This document shows, piece by piece, positions 26,057-35,592 of a DNA stretch of 64,000 bases. The stretch comes from Leminorella grimontii ATCC 33999 = DSM 5078 (GTDB lineage Bacteria; Pseudomonadota; Gammaproteobacteria; Enterobacterales; Enterobacteriaceae): assembly GCF_000439085.1 (NCBI RefSeq), contig NZ_AUUA01000011.1, positions 1 through 64,000 on the forward strand. The letters are read 5' to 3'. The notes below the pieces were generated by a model, which saw nothing but the letters and a program-made list of their open reading frames with translations, did not search any database and had not been told where the DNA came from. The position numbers and the translations under genes were made by a program. Positions within the stretch are counted from its first letter, which is position 1; each line of letters begins with the position of its first letter.

Positions 26057-27273
26057 TGAAGAAAAACGCAATGAATGCACGACAATTAAAGATTTTTCTG
26101 CCCGTAGCCGGCCTTCTCTGCGCGCTTTCTCTGGTCTCTTGCCATACCACGAGAGAAGACGGCGCGCCGTTAGAGAAAAAGAGCGACGGCATCCACTATG
26201 GGCAGTTAACCAACTACGGCGAAAAGCGCATCGCAGGCTTCGCCAATCGGCTGACCCACGCACGCAGCCAGAGCGTACACATCGTTCAACTAGGCGACTC
26301 CCATACGGCGGCAGACTTCTTCAGCGGCCAGCTTAGATCGCGGCTACAGCAGCGCTTCGGCAACGGCGGCCCAGGATTCGTCAACCCGCTGTCCGTTCCC
26401 GGCCAGCGTCACGGCCTTGTCGGCTTTAGCCAGGAAAAAAAGGCCTGGAATTTTTATACCAGCCGTAAAGACGACCGCGCCGACTTTCCGCTCGGCGGTT
26501 TTATCGCCCAACCCAATGCGGACCAGGCTTCCGCAACAATAAGGCTCTTTAGTAAAGACGGCGCCCCCTATTTGGTCAGCGCGCTTTATCGCGCTTCAGG
26601 CGACGCCCGCCTCTCGCTCAATGGCCGCGCCTTATCGCTTGGCGATACCCAGGGCCAGTGGAAATTCTCGGCCCAAGAGCAGGTTACCTTCCCCGCTGAG
26701 ATCGCCGCTTCCCGCCAAAATAACCTGATGCTGGGAGGCTGGCTGATACAGCGCCCCGAGCACGGCGTCATGCTGACGCCGCTGGGAATCAACGGCGCCA
26801 CCCTGACCATGGTGGACAAATGGCAGCCCGGCTGGATGGATACGCTAATTTCCCTCAAGCCTGACATGGTGATTTTGGCCTACGGCACCAACGAAGCGTT
26901 TAACGACAGGCTGGATCCTGCGCAGTACCGCAACCAGCTAGAACAAAAGATCGCGGCAATACGCCAGGCGCTGCCGGACGCACCCATCCTGCTGGTGGGG
27001 CCATCGGACAGCATCAAAAACAAGAAAGGCGAAAGCTGTGCAGAGATGCAGCCGGCTCAGCTCAACGCGGTTGTCGCTATCCAAAAAGAGGTGTCCCAGT
27101 CGCAGCACACCCTGTTCTGGGACTGGCGAGCGTTTATGGGCGGCGAGTGCGCCATCCAACGCTGGGCTGACGCCGGCGACGCGCGGCCAGATCTGGTTCA
27201 CCTGTCGCAAAACGGCTATAAGAAAAGCGCAGACGCGCTGTTTGAACAGCTGATGGCCCTTATCGGGCGCTAA
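26056..27273 (+). CDS. ape1: O-acetylpeptidoglycan esterase Ape1, lipoprotein
   Basis: This is a predicted periplasmic esterase that removes O-acetyl groups from MurNAc so that lytic transglycosylases can act. A lipoprotein signal (LSLVSC, Cys29) is followed by an SGNH hydrolase domain split by an insertion. Ser82 is in GDSHTAAD, then about 130 residues of beta-rich insert (120-250), then Gly247, Asn279 in YGTNEA, and Asp379/His382 in DLVHLSQNGY. The insert and residue spacing match Ape1-type enzymes. The 405-residue length is typical. It ends at a bidirectional terminator shared with bax. Confidence 0.87.
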   Translation: MKKNAMNARQLKIFLPVAGLLCALSLVSCHTTREDGAPLEKKSDGIHYGQLTNYGEKRIAGFANRLTHARSQSVHIVQLGDSHTAADFFSGQLRSRLQQRFGNGGPGFVNPLSVPGQRHGLVGFSQEKKAWNFYTSRKDDRADFPLGGFIAQPNADQASATIRLFSKDGAPYLVSALYRASGDARLSLNGRALSLGDTQGQWKFSAQEQVTFPAEIAASRQNNLMLGGWLIQRPEHGVMLTPLGINGATLTMVDKWQPGWMDTLISLKPDMVILAYGTNEAFNDRLDPAQYRNQLEQKIAAIRQALPDAPILLVGPSDSIKNKKGESCAEMQPAQLNAVVAIQKEVSQSQHTLFWDWRAFMGGECAIQRWADAGDARPDLVHLSQNGYKKSADALFEQLMALIGR

Positions 27274-27284
27274 GCGAAGCGCAC

Positions 27285-27315
27285 AAAAAAGCCGGAGATT
27301 ATCTCCGGCTTTTTT
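27285..27315. terminator. Bidirectional terminator between ape1 and bax
   Basis: GCCGGAGA/TCTCCGGC (27291-27298, 27302-27309) with a 3-nt loop, flanked by six A on the left and six T on the right, serves both converging genes. Confidence 0.93.
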
Positions 27316-27334
27316 CTTTACTCATCTATATCAA

Positions 27335-28132
27335 TCAAAACTCGTCCCGAATGCTGGCGGTTTCAACGTCGTTTTGCGCCTGAATGATCAGATGCTCGTT
27401 GTTATCCAACACGCGCTGCAAAAACCGACTGTAGGATGCGCCTCTTTCAGAGTAGCGCCCCAGCTTGTTCACCAAATGATCGGCGGTCACCGTATCGCCC
27501 TGGCTTCTTAGCTCTGCCCGAGACTCACGCAGTTTGCCGTAGGCTCCGTGGCTATTCATATTCAGCATATAGGCGCGAACGGAATCATCGACCGTATCGT
27601 AGGCGGAATAGCCCTTTATGTTGCCGGGCTCGCCGCAGGTCTTACTTCCGCACCGCATGCCAAACAGGTTATTGTTAACCTGAGCAAGCTTAGAGGTTCC
27701 CCAGCCGGACTCCGCCGCCGCCTGCGCAACGACCAGGTGGGTCGGAAGCGTATCGACGCGTTTTAGCAACTCGGTCCACTTCACCTTTTCAGGATTAGAG
27801 GAACACTGCATCCGATAGTTTGAACAAATCTGCTGCAGACGGGCTATCTCTTTAGAGCTCCAGGCCTGCGACAGGCGTTTTCTCAACAGCCATTCCCTAT
27901 CCTGGCGAATGAGCGCGTTTTGTTTGTCTATAATAGGAACTACGGCGTTTAAAAAGGCCTTCTTCCGTTGAGTGCCCGAAGGGTATTTTCTCAAATCGGG
28001 TAGGCTTTCCAGCTTATCATTGAGAGAATACTCTTGATGATTCATCGTACCCGTTGAAGCCCAGGCGCTCGAGAATCCTATGCTCATAACGAGCACTGCC
28101 GATCCTATTATTTTAAAAACAAGTGAAGTCAT
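27335..28132 (-). CDS. bax: Bax-like glucosaminidase-domain protein
   Basis: This predicted exported peptidoglycan glucosaminidase has 265 residues, with a signal peptide ending near AWA-S. The glucosaminidase domain shows the catalytic Glu region QAAAESGWGTSKLAQVNNNLFGMRC and the GYSAYDTVDDSVRAYMLNMN motif. C-terminal YSERGASYSRFLQRVL is typical of Bax. Four Cys may form two disulfides. GGAGT precedes the start at a good distance. It faces the PatA/PatB/Ape1 operon, a sensible partner since O-acetylation controls glycan hydrolases, though a direct link is inference. Confidence 0.9.
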   Translation of the reverse strand: MTSLVFKIIGSAVLVMSIGFSSAWASTGTMNHQEYSLNDKLESLPDLRKYPSGTQRKKAFLNAVVPIIDKQNALIRQDREWLLRKRLSQAWSSKEIARLQQICSNYRMQCSSNPEKVKWTELLKRVDTLPTHLVVAQAAAESGWGTSKLAQVNNNLFGMRCGSKTCGEPGNIKGYSAYDTVDDSVRAYMLNMNSHGAYGKLRESRAELRSQGDTVTADHLVNKLGRYSERGASYSRFLQRVLDNNEHLIIQAQNDVETASIRDEF

Positions 28133-28447
28133 AGTACTCCTGCAGGTTTTAAAATAACTCAGATTACTTGCGGACAGATGGTCAATGATGCCCGACTAAA
28201 ATGAAAGCTGCAAGATGTAACAAAAAACGACTATCTTATAAATTTACTGACATTCAGCATAAAACGTGATGAATAATAATGTTTTTAGCTGGTTATGCTA
28301 GTTCAGTTTGAGAGTTCTAAGAGAAAAAAAATACAGGCGTGGCACCTTTAAGCCGCCTCTTACGATCGTCCATGCCAGAAAAATTGAGAAAACGCAGCAG
28401 CCGTGTTATTACCTTGACGACGGTAAGTAAGGACAGGCGAACTCATC
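28133..28447. other. Divergent intergenic region between bax and the SDR operon
   Basis: About 315 bp holding promoters for bax (minus) and for the three-gene operon (plus). A/T-rich around 28200-28330. I see no operator, hairpin or small gene that I can support. Confidence 0.4.
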
Positions 28448-28945
28448 ATGGAAATTGAAGAACTATGGGGCCTTATCGCGCTGGGTAAAGACGCGCCGCG
28501 TGACTATACCGACTGGGCTGAGCATCGTATGGCGCAAGAAGAATCGGATACGCTGGTTATTCTGGCTTCGCTGGGCTTGGATAAAGAGCCGATAAGAGAA
28601 GATGTCGTTCACTATTTTCATCGATATCTTAACGAGCGCTTAATCACACAGCCGACAAAAGAAGAGAGCCTCTCGCGCTACGTTAATCATCTATGTCGGC
28701 AAACGATCGACAAGGCGCTCGATCCTGACTGCGCCGTTCTGTTGCTGGCTGACCTCCATCGAAATACGGGTTTTGAAGGCGGATGGGATAATCCGTGGTC
28801 CCAGCTCTCTTACGATTTGACGCTGCTGGATATGGGGGAGAAAGTTCGTTTCTTTCATCCTGAGCTAAAACAAAGCAACCGGAATGACTATATTATGTCT
28901 TTTGCTTCGTCTTATCTTTCCCTGCGAACAATTTCCGTATGTTAA
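28448..28945 (+). CDS. Hypothetical protein, first gene of the SDR/acyl-CoA synthetase operon
   Basis: I do not recognise this 165-residue protein. It has no signal peptide or membrane segment, is mildly acidic and looks mostly helical. Notable stretches are DWAEHRMAQEESDTLVILASLGL (about 22-44), VVHYFHRYLNERL, and a Cys-containing region LCRQTIDKALDPDCAVLLLADLHR. The last 7 bp overlap the start of the dehydrogenase gene, so it is translationally coupled to it. That coupling suggests a shared pathway, but no function can be stated. Confidence 0.75.
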   Translation: MEIEELWGLIALGKDAPRDYTDWAEHRMAQEESDTLVILASLGLDKEPIREDVVHYFHRYLNERLITQPTKEESLSRYVNHLCRQTIDKALDPDCAVLLLADLHRNTGFEGGWDNPWSQLSYDLTLLDMGEKVRFFHPELKQSNRNDYIMSFASSYLSLRTISVC

Positions 28946-29781
28946 ACAAACTCGCCTCACGCCTGCTGTTCCCCTGCCTCCCAGTGGATAAAAGCGCCCT
29001 TCGCCGTCGGCTTAAAAATAAAACTGTTCTTATTACCGGCGCCAGCTATGGCATCGGCGAAGCGCTGGCTTACGCACTGGCAGACCTTCCGGTACGGCTT
29101 ATTCTGGTCGCTCGCACGCAGGAAAAGCTACAGCAGATACAAAGCGACTTTACCGCGCGCAAAGCCGACTGCCAAACGTTCGCCGCCGACCTGTCGAAGC
29201 CCGACGAATGCCAAACGCTGGCAGAAGCGATCGACGCGCTGCCCTACCCCGTCGACATCTTCGTCAACAATGCCGGCAAGTCTATCCGTCGTCCCCTGAT
29301 GGCGTCGTTAGATCGCCTGCACGACGCCGAGCGGACGATGAGCCTGAACTACTTCGCTCCGGTGCGGCTATGCCTTCACCTTCTAAAGGGACACAGGCCA
29401 AGATTTACGCACATCGTCAACGTTTCGGCGGCGAACGTGCTTCTGGCGCCCACGCCCCACTGGGCGGCCTATCAGGCCTCAAAAACCGCGTTCGACCAGT
29501 GGCTGCGCTGCGGGGAACCTGAGCTTAGGGCAGGCGACGTGCGCGTAAGCTCCGTCTACTTTCCCCTCGTCGGCACCCGTATGATTGAACCAACCTACGC
29601 CAACAGATCCGTCCCGGTTTTGCCGGTTGAAAAAGCGGCCAACATTCTCTGTCGGGCGTTGCTTACGCAAAAAAGCGCCTTCAAACCCTGGTGGCTACCG
29701 CTGGGCCAGCTGTGTTCCGTCCTGTTTAATTCCCCGTGGCGGCGGGGATGGATCCGCTATCTAAAAGCGTCAACAAAATGA
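28939..29781 (+). CDS. Short-chain dehydrogenase/reductase (SDR)
   Basis: 280 residues. A classical SDR core starts near residue 28: the NAD(P)-binding TGASYGIGEA, DLS at the end of a later strand, NNAG, the catalytic Ser in VNVSAANVLL and the YQASK motif (Tyr-x-x-x-Lys). An N-terminal extension of about 27 residues, MLNKLASRLLFPCLP..., and a hydrophobic C-terminal tail (LPLGQLCSVLFNSPW) suggest peripheral membrane association and a lipid-like substrate. The Arg in LVARTQEK after the second strand would suit NADPH. It overlaps genes on both sides. Partnered with an acyl-CoA synthetase, a role in reducing an acyl or ketoacyl intermediate is plausible but inferred. Confidence 0.88.
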   Translation: MLNKLASRLLFPCLPVDKSALRRRLKNKTVLITGASYGIGEALAYALADLPVRLILVARTQEKLQQIQSDFTARKADCQTFAADLSKPDECQTLAEAIDALPYPVDIFVNNAGKSIRRPLMASLDRLHDAERTMSLNYFAPVRLCLHLLKGHRPRFTHIVNVSAANVLLAPTPHWAAYQASKTAFDQWLRCGEPELRAGDVRVSSVYFPLVGTRMIEPTYANRSVPVLPVEKAANILCRALLTQKSAFKPWWLPLGQLCSVLFNSPWRRGWIRYLKASTK

Positions 29782-31307
29782 ATAAACTGCAACTGCTAAG
29801 ACAAACGGGCGTTCTGTCCGCCAAAGGGCTGCTGGCGTTAATCAAGTCCATCATGGCCAACGGCATCAGCCTGACGGCGCTTCTTGGCTATGCCGCAGCA
29901 CGATACCCGGAACGCACTGCGGTTCACGATGACGATGAAGCGCTCACTTACGCCGAGCTTTACTCCCGCACGCGCCGCCTTGCCGCTGCGCTGAAGTATC
30001 GCCACGGCCTTGGGCCCGGCCAGAAGGTCGCACTGTGCTGCCGCAATCACAAAGGCCTGCTAACCGCCCTGTTTGCCTGCGCCTATACCGGGGCCGATCT
30101 CTTTCTTATCAATACCGAAATCGCACCGGAAAAGCTGGGCGCGCTGGCGGGCAAGCACGCCTTTAACCTGATGATTTACGACAGCGAGCTGAAACCGCTC
30201 ATCGCAGCCTGCGGCTATCGGGGAAATCAGCTTCCCGTTGACGACGCGCATTTCAACGCCTGCTCCTCTGTTCAAGGGGCTGATTCACTGCCTGCACGCG
30301 TAGCCTACGGGCCAGGAAGCATCACCGTATTGACCGGCGGCAGCACCGGCGCGTTTAAAAGCGCCTCACGTAAACCTTCTCTATCGGCATTTCTTAACCC
30401 GTTATTCACCCTGTTGGACAAGCTAAGGCTTAGCCAATACCGGAAGCTTTACATCGCAACGCCAATTTACCATGGCTTTGGCCTCGCGGCCCTGTGTCTG
30501 GCTACTCTGCTTGGCGCGACCGTTTACCTTAGCAAGCGCTTCGACGCCGAGCGGGCGTCAACGCTGATATCCCATCATCGGGTGGAAGTTATCGCGCTCG
30601 TCCCCTTAATGCTTAGCCGGATGCTCCAGCTGGATCCCGAACGTTTGACGCCCCTGCGCTGCATTATTTCGGGCGGCGCGCATCTCACGCCTGCGCTGGC
30701 CGAACAAGCCCAAACCCGACTGCCCGGCGGGCTGTTTAATCTGTATGGCACGTCCGAAGCGGGCGTCTGCACAATAGCAACGCCAAAAGAGCTCCATGAG
30801 TCTCCCGGCACCATCGGCCGCCCGATTGAAGGCCTCAATTTACGCCTGTTGAATTTACGCGGCGGGCAGCCGATAGCCGACGGCAGCGTCGTTGGTGAAA
30901 TCATCGTGCGCTGCGCCTGGTCGGCGCAGGGCGCTGACAGTGACGTCGCCACCGGCGATCTGGCCTACCGCGATAAAAATGGGAACTATTTTCTGTGTGG
31001 TCGAATTGACGACATGATCGTATCAGGCGGTGAGAACGTCTATCCCATCGAACTGGAAAACGTGCTGATAACGCACCCCGCCGTCAGGGAATGTCTGGTC
31101 GCCGGCGTTGAAGACGCTGAATTTGGTCAGCGCCTGAAGGCATGGGTGACGATTACCCCCGCCGAACGCATCGATAAGTTTGAACTGCTGTCGTGGCTTA
31201 AGCCCCGCGTGGCCCGCTACGCTATGCCGGTAGACGTCGTTTTAGTAGAAGAAATTCCGCTCACCGCCGTCGGTAAGCCGGACGTCCGACGCCTATTGCA
31301 ACAATAG
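29778..31307 (+). CDS. Acyl-CoA synthetase / AMP-dependent ligase
   Basis: 509 residues of the ANL superfamily, which activates a carboxylic acid with ATP and transfers it to CoA. The start at 29778 gives ATGA overlap with the SDR stop. The P-loop motif reads TGGSTGAFKSASRK, less canonical than TSGTTGxPK. A5 is YGTSEAG; A7/A8 are TGDLAYRDKNGNYFLCGRIDDMIVSGGENVYP; and the C-terminal catalytic Lys is in PLTAVGKPD. The N terminus resembles long-chain fatty-acid ligases. No fatty-acid oxidation genes are adjacent. Substrate unknown, and a hairpin without a T run follows near 31336-31366. Confidence 0.87.
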   Translation: MNKLQLLRQTGVLSAKGLLALIKSIMANGISLTALLGYAAARYPERTAVHDDDEALTYAELYSRTRRLAAALKYRHGLGPGQKVALCCRNHKGLLTALFACAYTGADLFLINTEIAPEKLGALAGKHAFNLMIYDSELKPLIAACGYRGNQLPVDDAHFNACSSVQGADSLPARVAYGPGSITVLTGGSTGAFKSASRKPSLSAFLNPLFTLLDKLRLSQYRKLYIATPIYHGFGLAALCLATLLGATVYLSKRFDAERASTLISHHRVEVIALVPLMLSRMLQLDPERLTPLRCIISGGAHLTPALAEQAQTRLPGGLFNLYGTSEAGVCTIATPKELHESPGTIGRPIEGLNLRLLNLRGGQPIADGSVVGEIIVRCAWSAQGADSDVATGDLAYRDKNGNYFLCGRIDDMIVSGGENVYPIELENVLITHPAVRECLVAGVEDAEFGQRLKAWVTITPAERIDKFELLSWLKPRVARYAMPVDVVLVEEIPLTAVGKPDVRRLLQQ

Positions 31308-31528
31308 GCCGAATTTAAAACAGAGCCCGTTCCTCCGCATGCTCGGAAAGACGGGCGGTTCATCTCTCTCTTCCTTCTTTAGCCTCCAACGCATATTGGC
31401 CCTTCTTCACACTTCGATAATGTTAATAATATGTTGCTAATTTTTTATGTTATCTTTAATAAAAGAAAGAAGCGTCAATAAATACGCGCCGGCTCACGCC
31501 GGAGTACTTGATGAATACTGGAGGAGCC

Positions 31529-34201
31529 ATGTCAGCTGATTTACGTAAAAGTTATGAAGATGTCCTCGCAGTCGACGGTCAAACGTTTAGCTACTATAGC
31601 CTGCCCAAGGCCGCCGAAGCGTTAGGAGACATCCAACGCCTGCCTAAATCCCTAAAAATTTTACTGGAAAACCTGCTCCGCTTTCTGGACGACGACACGG
31701 TGAAAGAAGCCGATCTGAAGGCCATTGTTGAGTGGCTGGCGCAGGGGCACGCCGACCGTGAGATCGCCTATCGCCCGGCACGCGTGCTGATGCAGGACTT
31801 TACCGGCGTGCCCGCCATCGTCGATCTGGCGGCCATGCGCGAGGCCGTTCGACGATTGGGCGGAGATCCCGCCAGCGTAAACCCGCTTTCACCGGTCGAT
31901 CTGGTTATTGACCACTCGGTCACCGTGGACGACTACGCCAACGCTGACGCATTTTCTACCAACGTCGGCTTGGAGATGCAGCGAAACCGCGAACGCTACG
32001 CCTTTCTTCGCTGGGGACAAAACGCCTTTAGCCGCTTTCGCGTCGTGCCGCCCGGAACCGGCATCTGCCATCAGGTCAACTTGGAGTATCTGGGCCAGAC
32101 GGTCTGGCGGGAAAACAAAGAGGGTAAAACCTGGGTCTACCCGGATACGCTGGTAGGCACTGACTCACACACCACCATGATAAACGGGCTGGGCATCCTC
32201 GGCTGGGGCGTCGGCGGCATTGAGGCTGAGGCCGCCATGCTTGGTCAGCCCGTATCGATGCTTATTCCGGACGTCGTTGGATTTAAGCTCGTCGGCAAGC
32301 TGCGTGAAGGCATTACCGCGACGGATCTGGTGCTTACCGTAACGCAAATGCTGCGTCAGCACGGCGTAGTGGGCAAATTCGTCGAATTCTACGGCGACGG
32401 GCTGGCACAGCTTCCTCTGGCCGATAGGGCGACTATCGGCAACATGTCGCCGGAGTTCGGCGCCACCTGCGGTTTCTTTCCTGTCGATGAAGAGACGCTG
32501 CGCTACATGCGCCTAACCGGGCGCGATGAAGATCAAATCGCGCTGGTAGAAGCCTACAGCAAGGCGCAGGGCCTGTGGCGCAATCAGGGCGACGAGCCGG
32601 TCTTCACCAGCTCGCTATCGCTCGATTTGTCAAAAGTAGAAACCAGCCTGGCCGGCCCCAAGCGGCCACAGGACCGCGTTCTGCTGGCAATGGTCAAGCA
32701 GGCGTTCGCAGACTATCAGGCGCTGGACGTCGCCTCGCGCACCGCGCGTCAGGAACAGGTTCCTGTCACTATCGACGGAAAAACCTATCCCCTCAAGCAG
32801 GGTGCCGTCGCCATTGCCGCCATCACCTCCTGTACCAACACCTCCAACCCCGGCGTGATGCTGGCGGCGGGCCTGTTGGCCAAAAAGGCAGTAGAAAAAG
32901 GCCTATCGCGCCAACCGTGGGTCAAGTCGTCACTCGCTCCCGGTTCAAAGGTGGTCACCGACTACCTGAATGCGGCCGGTTTAACGCCCTATCTTGAACG
33001 GCTCGGCTTTAATCTGGTCGGCTACGGCTGTACGACCTGTATCGGCAACTCCGGCCCGCTTCTGCCGCAAATTGAGGAGGCTATCAGGCACGGTGACCTG
33101 ACGGTAGGCGCCGTGCTGTCCGGCAACCGTAACTTTGAAGGGCGCATCCATCCGCTGGTAAAAACCAACTGGCTCGCCTCGCCGCCGCTGGTCGTCGCCT
33201 ACGCGTTAGCCGGTAATATGAGCATAGACCTTACTCAAGAGCCGCTAGGAAACGATAAAAACGGTCAACCCGTTTACCTGAGCGATATCTGGCCGACAAC
33301 GCAGGAAATTGCACGAGCCGTAGAAGAAGTAAACGCCGGCATGTACCGCAAAGAGTATGCCGAAGTCTTCACCGGCGATCGGGAGTGGCAAAGCATTGCC
33401 ATAGAGCCCTCCCTGACCTATGGCTGGCAGCAGGACTCCACTTACATTCGCCAGCCGCCTTTTTTCACCACCATGAAGAAAGCGCCCGAACCGGTTGAAG
33501 ATATCCATCACGCCCGCATTTTAGTGCTGTTAGGCGACTCGGTAACCACGGACCACATCTCGCCGGCCGGCAGCATTAAGGTAGACAGCCCCGCGGGCCT
33601 CTATCTCAGCGAGCACGGCATTGAACGGCAGGACTTCAACTCTTACGGTTCAAGGCGCGGCAACCATGAGGTCATGATGCGCGGCACGTTTGCTAACGTA
33701 CGCATCCGTAATGAGATGGCGCCCGGCGTGGAAGGCGGATTTACCCGCCACGTTCCGTCGCAGGAGATTATGCCCATTTACGACGCGGCGATGCGCTACC
33801 AAAAAGAAGGCGTGCCGCTGGCGGCCATAGTCGGCAAAGAGTATGGTTCCGGTTCGAGCCGCGACTGGGCGGCAAAGGGGCCAATGCTGCTTGGCGTTCG
33901 CGTCGTTATTGCTGAGTCTTTTGAACGGATCCACCGCTCAAACCTTATCGGCATGGGCATTCTTCCTCTGGAATTTCCTCAGGGCGTTAGCCGCAAAACC
34001 TTAGGATTGCGCGGCGATGAGACCATCACCGTTACGGGTTTGAATGCGCTATCGCCGGGACAAACGGTGCCCGTCACGCTGACGCACGCCGACGGCCAAA
34101 GCGTCACGATAGAGACGCTTTGCCGAATCGATACCGGCAACGAGCTGGCCTATTATCAAAACGGCGGCATTTTGCACTACGTCATTCGCAAGATGCTATA
34201 A
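31529..34201 (+). CDS. acnA: Aconitate hydratase A
   Basis: This cytoplasmic 4Fe-4S enzyme interconverts citrate and isocitrate in the TCA cycle. AcnA is the stress-tolerant isozyme in E. coli. It has 890 residues from the ATG at 31529, chosen by homology (MSADLRK aligns with MSSTLRE) and preceded by GGAGGAG. Upstream in-frame ATG 31511 and TTG 31508 are alternatives. Cluster ligands are in SCTNTSNP and [12 protein letters not shown]. The swivel domain is recognisable by [17 protein letters not shown] and [15 protein letters not shown]. Monocistronic. Confidence 0.97.
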   Translation: MSADLRKSYEDVLAVDGQTFSYYSLPKAAEALGDIQRLPKSLKILLENLLRFLDDDTVKEADLKAIVEWLAQGHADREIAYRPARVLMQDFTGVPAIVDLAAMREAVRRLGGDPASVNPLSPVDLVIDHSVTVDDYANADAFSTNVGLEMQRNRERYAFLRWGQNAFSRFRVVPPGTGICHQVNLEYLGQTVWRENKEGKTWVYPDTLVGTDSHTTMINGLGILGWGVGGIEAEAAMLGQPVSMLIPDVVGFKLVGKLREGITATDLVLTVTQMLRQHGVVGKFVEFYGDGLAQLPLADRATIGNMSPEFGATCGFFPVDEETLRYMRLTGRDEDQIALVEAYSKAQGLWRNQGDEPVFTSSLSLDLSKVETSLAGPKRPQDRVLLAMVKQAFADYQALDVASRTARQEQVPVTIDGKTYPLKQGAVAIAAITSCTNTSNPGVMLAAGLLAKKAVEKGLSRQPWVKSSLAPGSKVVTDYLNAAGLTPYLERLGFNLVGYGCTTCIGNSGPLLPQIEEAIRHGDLTVGAVLSGNRNFEGRIHPLVKTNWLASPPLVVAYALAGNMSIDLTQEPLGNDKNGQPVYLSDIWPTTQEIARAVEEVNAGMYRKEYAEVFTGDREWQSIAIEPSLTYGWQQDSTYIRQPPFFTTMKKAPEPVEDIHHARILVLLGDSVTTDHISPAGSIKVDSPAGLYLSEHGIERQDFNSYGSRRGNHEVMMRGTFANVRIRNEMAPGVEGGFTRHVPSQEIMPIYDAAMRYQKEGVPLAAIVGKEYGSGSSRDWAAKGPMLLGVRVVIAESFERIHRSNLIGMGILPLEFPQGVSRKTLGLRGDETITVTGLNALSPGQTVPVTLTHADGQSVTIETLCRIDTGNELAYYQNGGILHYVIRKML

Positions 34202-34214
34202 CTGTAAAAAAAGA

Positions 34215-34250
34215 ATAGGCCCCATTTTGTGCTAAAAAATAGGGGCCTAT
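34215..34250. terminator. Hairpin between acnA and the luxR-type gene
   Basis: ATAGGCCCC (34215-34223) pairs with GGGGCCTAT (34242-34250), with T and A runs inside the loop that can extend the stem. The next T run (34261-34266) is 10 nt further, so termination of acnA is likely but not textbook. Confidence 0.55.
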
Positions 34251-34383
34251 CTGCATAAAGTTTTTTATTACCGCAAGTTATCAGCGACAAAAGTAACAAG
34301 AAAAAGCGATAAATATGTTATTTGTCATCATAAAATTACATATCTGAATTATCGATTCCCTCTGAACTTGTGAGACTGAATTC

Positions 34384-35079
34384 TCAATTAAGCAGGTTCA
34401 ATTCTATCGCTTTCTTTATCGCGTGCTTAGCGTTTGATACGTTAAGCTTATTAACGATATTCTTCATATGAAATTTAATCGTTCTCTCACGGATGCCTAG
34501 AATTATTGCCGATTCTATATAGGTTTTACCCATACTCACCCACTTCAATATTTCCAACTCACGGGAAGACAATAGGAATTCCTCTCTTTCCTCAACAAGT
34601 TCATCATTAATATAGCGTATGACTTTATCATGAGTGTTAATAAGAAGAAGCTGCAATTCGGCCTGATATAATCTTATATTTTCATGGAAATTTTGATTTC
34701 CATCATAATTACAGAAACTCAACAGTGCGATTCGATTACTCGCATCATGAACTGGAAAGGTAAATCCGTCAAAAAGCCGGTTTCGATGCCTAAACTCTGC
34801 GATGCCCTCAAGCGGATAGCTCCGCTTCTTCATGTCGAGTTCACGCCAAGAGAAGGGAACAATCGTTTGTTTCGCATGAAGAATAACCGGATCGGTAAGA
34901 TAGTATTCCGCCGCAATATACTCATCTATCCATTCCTGCGGATAGTTAGAAATAATGGTGGTTGCATTGCCGCTATACTTGGAAAATAAGAAATAGCAAT
35001 ACTCCTTGAGACCATAGTGCGATAACCGTTTCTCAAGGAATGAACGAATACTTTTATCCCTTTTTAAAGGTTTCATCAT
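34384..35079 (-). CDS. LuxR-family quorum-sensing regulator (AHL-binding type)
   Basis: 231 residues. The N-terminal autoinducer-binding domain keeps all six residues conserved in TraR/LuxR proteins: Trp50, Tyr54, Asp63, Pro64, Trp78 and Gly105, at nearly identical spacing. The C-terminal GerE-type helix-turn-helix is SSRELEILKWVSMGKTYIESA...ERTIKFHMKNIVNKLNV. It can therefore be expected to bind an acyl-homoserine lactone. No luxI homologue is in the window, so here it is a solo. The gene and its flanks are clearly more A/T-rich than neighbours, suggesting acquisition. Nearest relatives are probably the EsaR/ExpR/SdiA group. Two adjacent ATG codons allow a one-residue ambiguity. Confidence 0.9.
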   Translation of the reverse strand: MMKPLKRDKSIRSFLEKRLSHYGLKEYCYFLFSKYSGNATTIISNYPQEWIDEYIAAEYYLTDPVILHAKQTIVPFSWRELDMKKRSYPLEGIAEFRHRNRLFDGFTFPVHDASNRIALLSFCNYDGNQNFHENIRLYQAELQLLLINTHDKVIRYINDELVEEREEFLLSSRELEILKWVSMGKTYIESAIILGIRERTIKFHMKNIVNKLNVSNAKHAIKKAIELNLLN

Positions 35080-35592
35080 TACACTGCCTCATCATATACC
35101 TAATTCCCTTTTATTCTATATAGCATAATCTGATATCGCCGTCGGCGAAACTGTCATAATTACCAATATTGAAAAAAGTAGCGAAGGATAAAAGTCTATC
35201 CTTGGAAGTTATCTATACAAAGATAAAGACTAAGAACCCGTTTATAATTTATTATTCTGTCAGACTCGCATGATTCACTGAATTTATCAAAAATTATTAA
35301 ACAAAAATCGACACTTATCGCCAATTAGCGATCAAATCCGATCTAAAAATACACATTTACGATCTAAAATATAAATTTATTCTGGTAAGAAGAGCGTAAA
35401 AGAGATCTTATTTTTTCAAATGAATAAACTCTACGCGCGATTTTTCGTTGACTTTCAGACCATCCTTCTGCACTCTCCGCATCGTCCAGTATATAGCTCC
35501 AAAATCTGCTATATTTATCCATAACTACGTTAACGGTTGCAGGCCAGATGAGACGTATCTACGCCTATGCGCAACAACAAAAGGAAAATGAT
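35080..35592. other. AT-rich region between the luxR-type gene and doxX
   Basis: About 510 bp, strongly A/T-rich, containing the regulator's promoter and the doxX promoter. I searched by eye for a lux-box-like 18-20-bp palindrome and did not find a convincing one. No gene seen. The 45 bases before 35593 are open in the doxX frame but lack a ribosome-binding site. Confidence 0.4.

Noticed and set aside
23560-27273. Alginate-type acetylation system (AlgI/AlgJ/AlgX)
   Set aside because: No alginate synthesis genes are present, and the third gene has the Ape1 esterase layout with an inserted domain, which fits peptidoglycan better.
35080-35592. lux box or luxI upstream of the LuxR gene
   Set aside because: No convincing 18-20-bp dyad and no LuxI-like frame could be found by eye.
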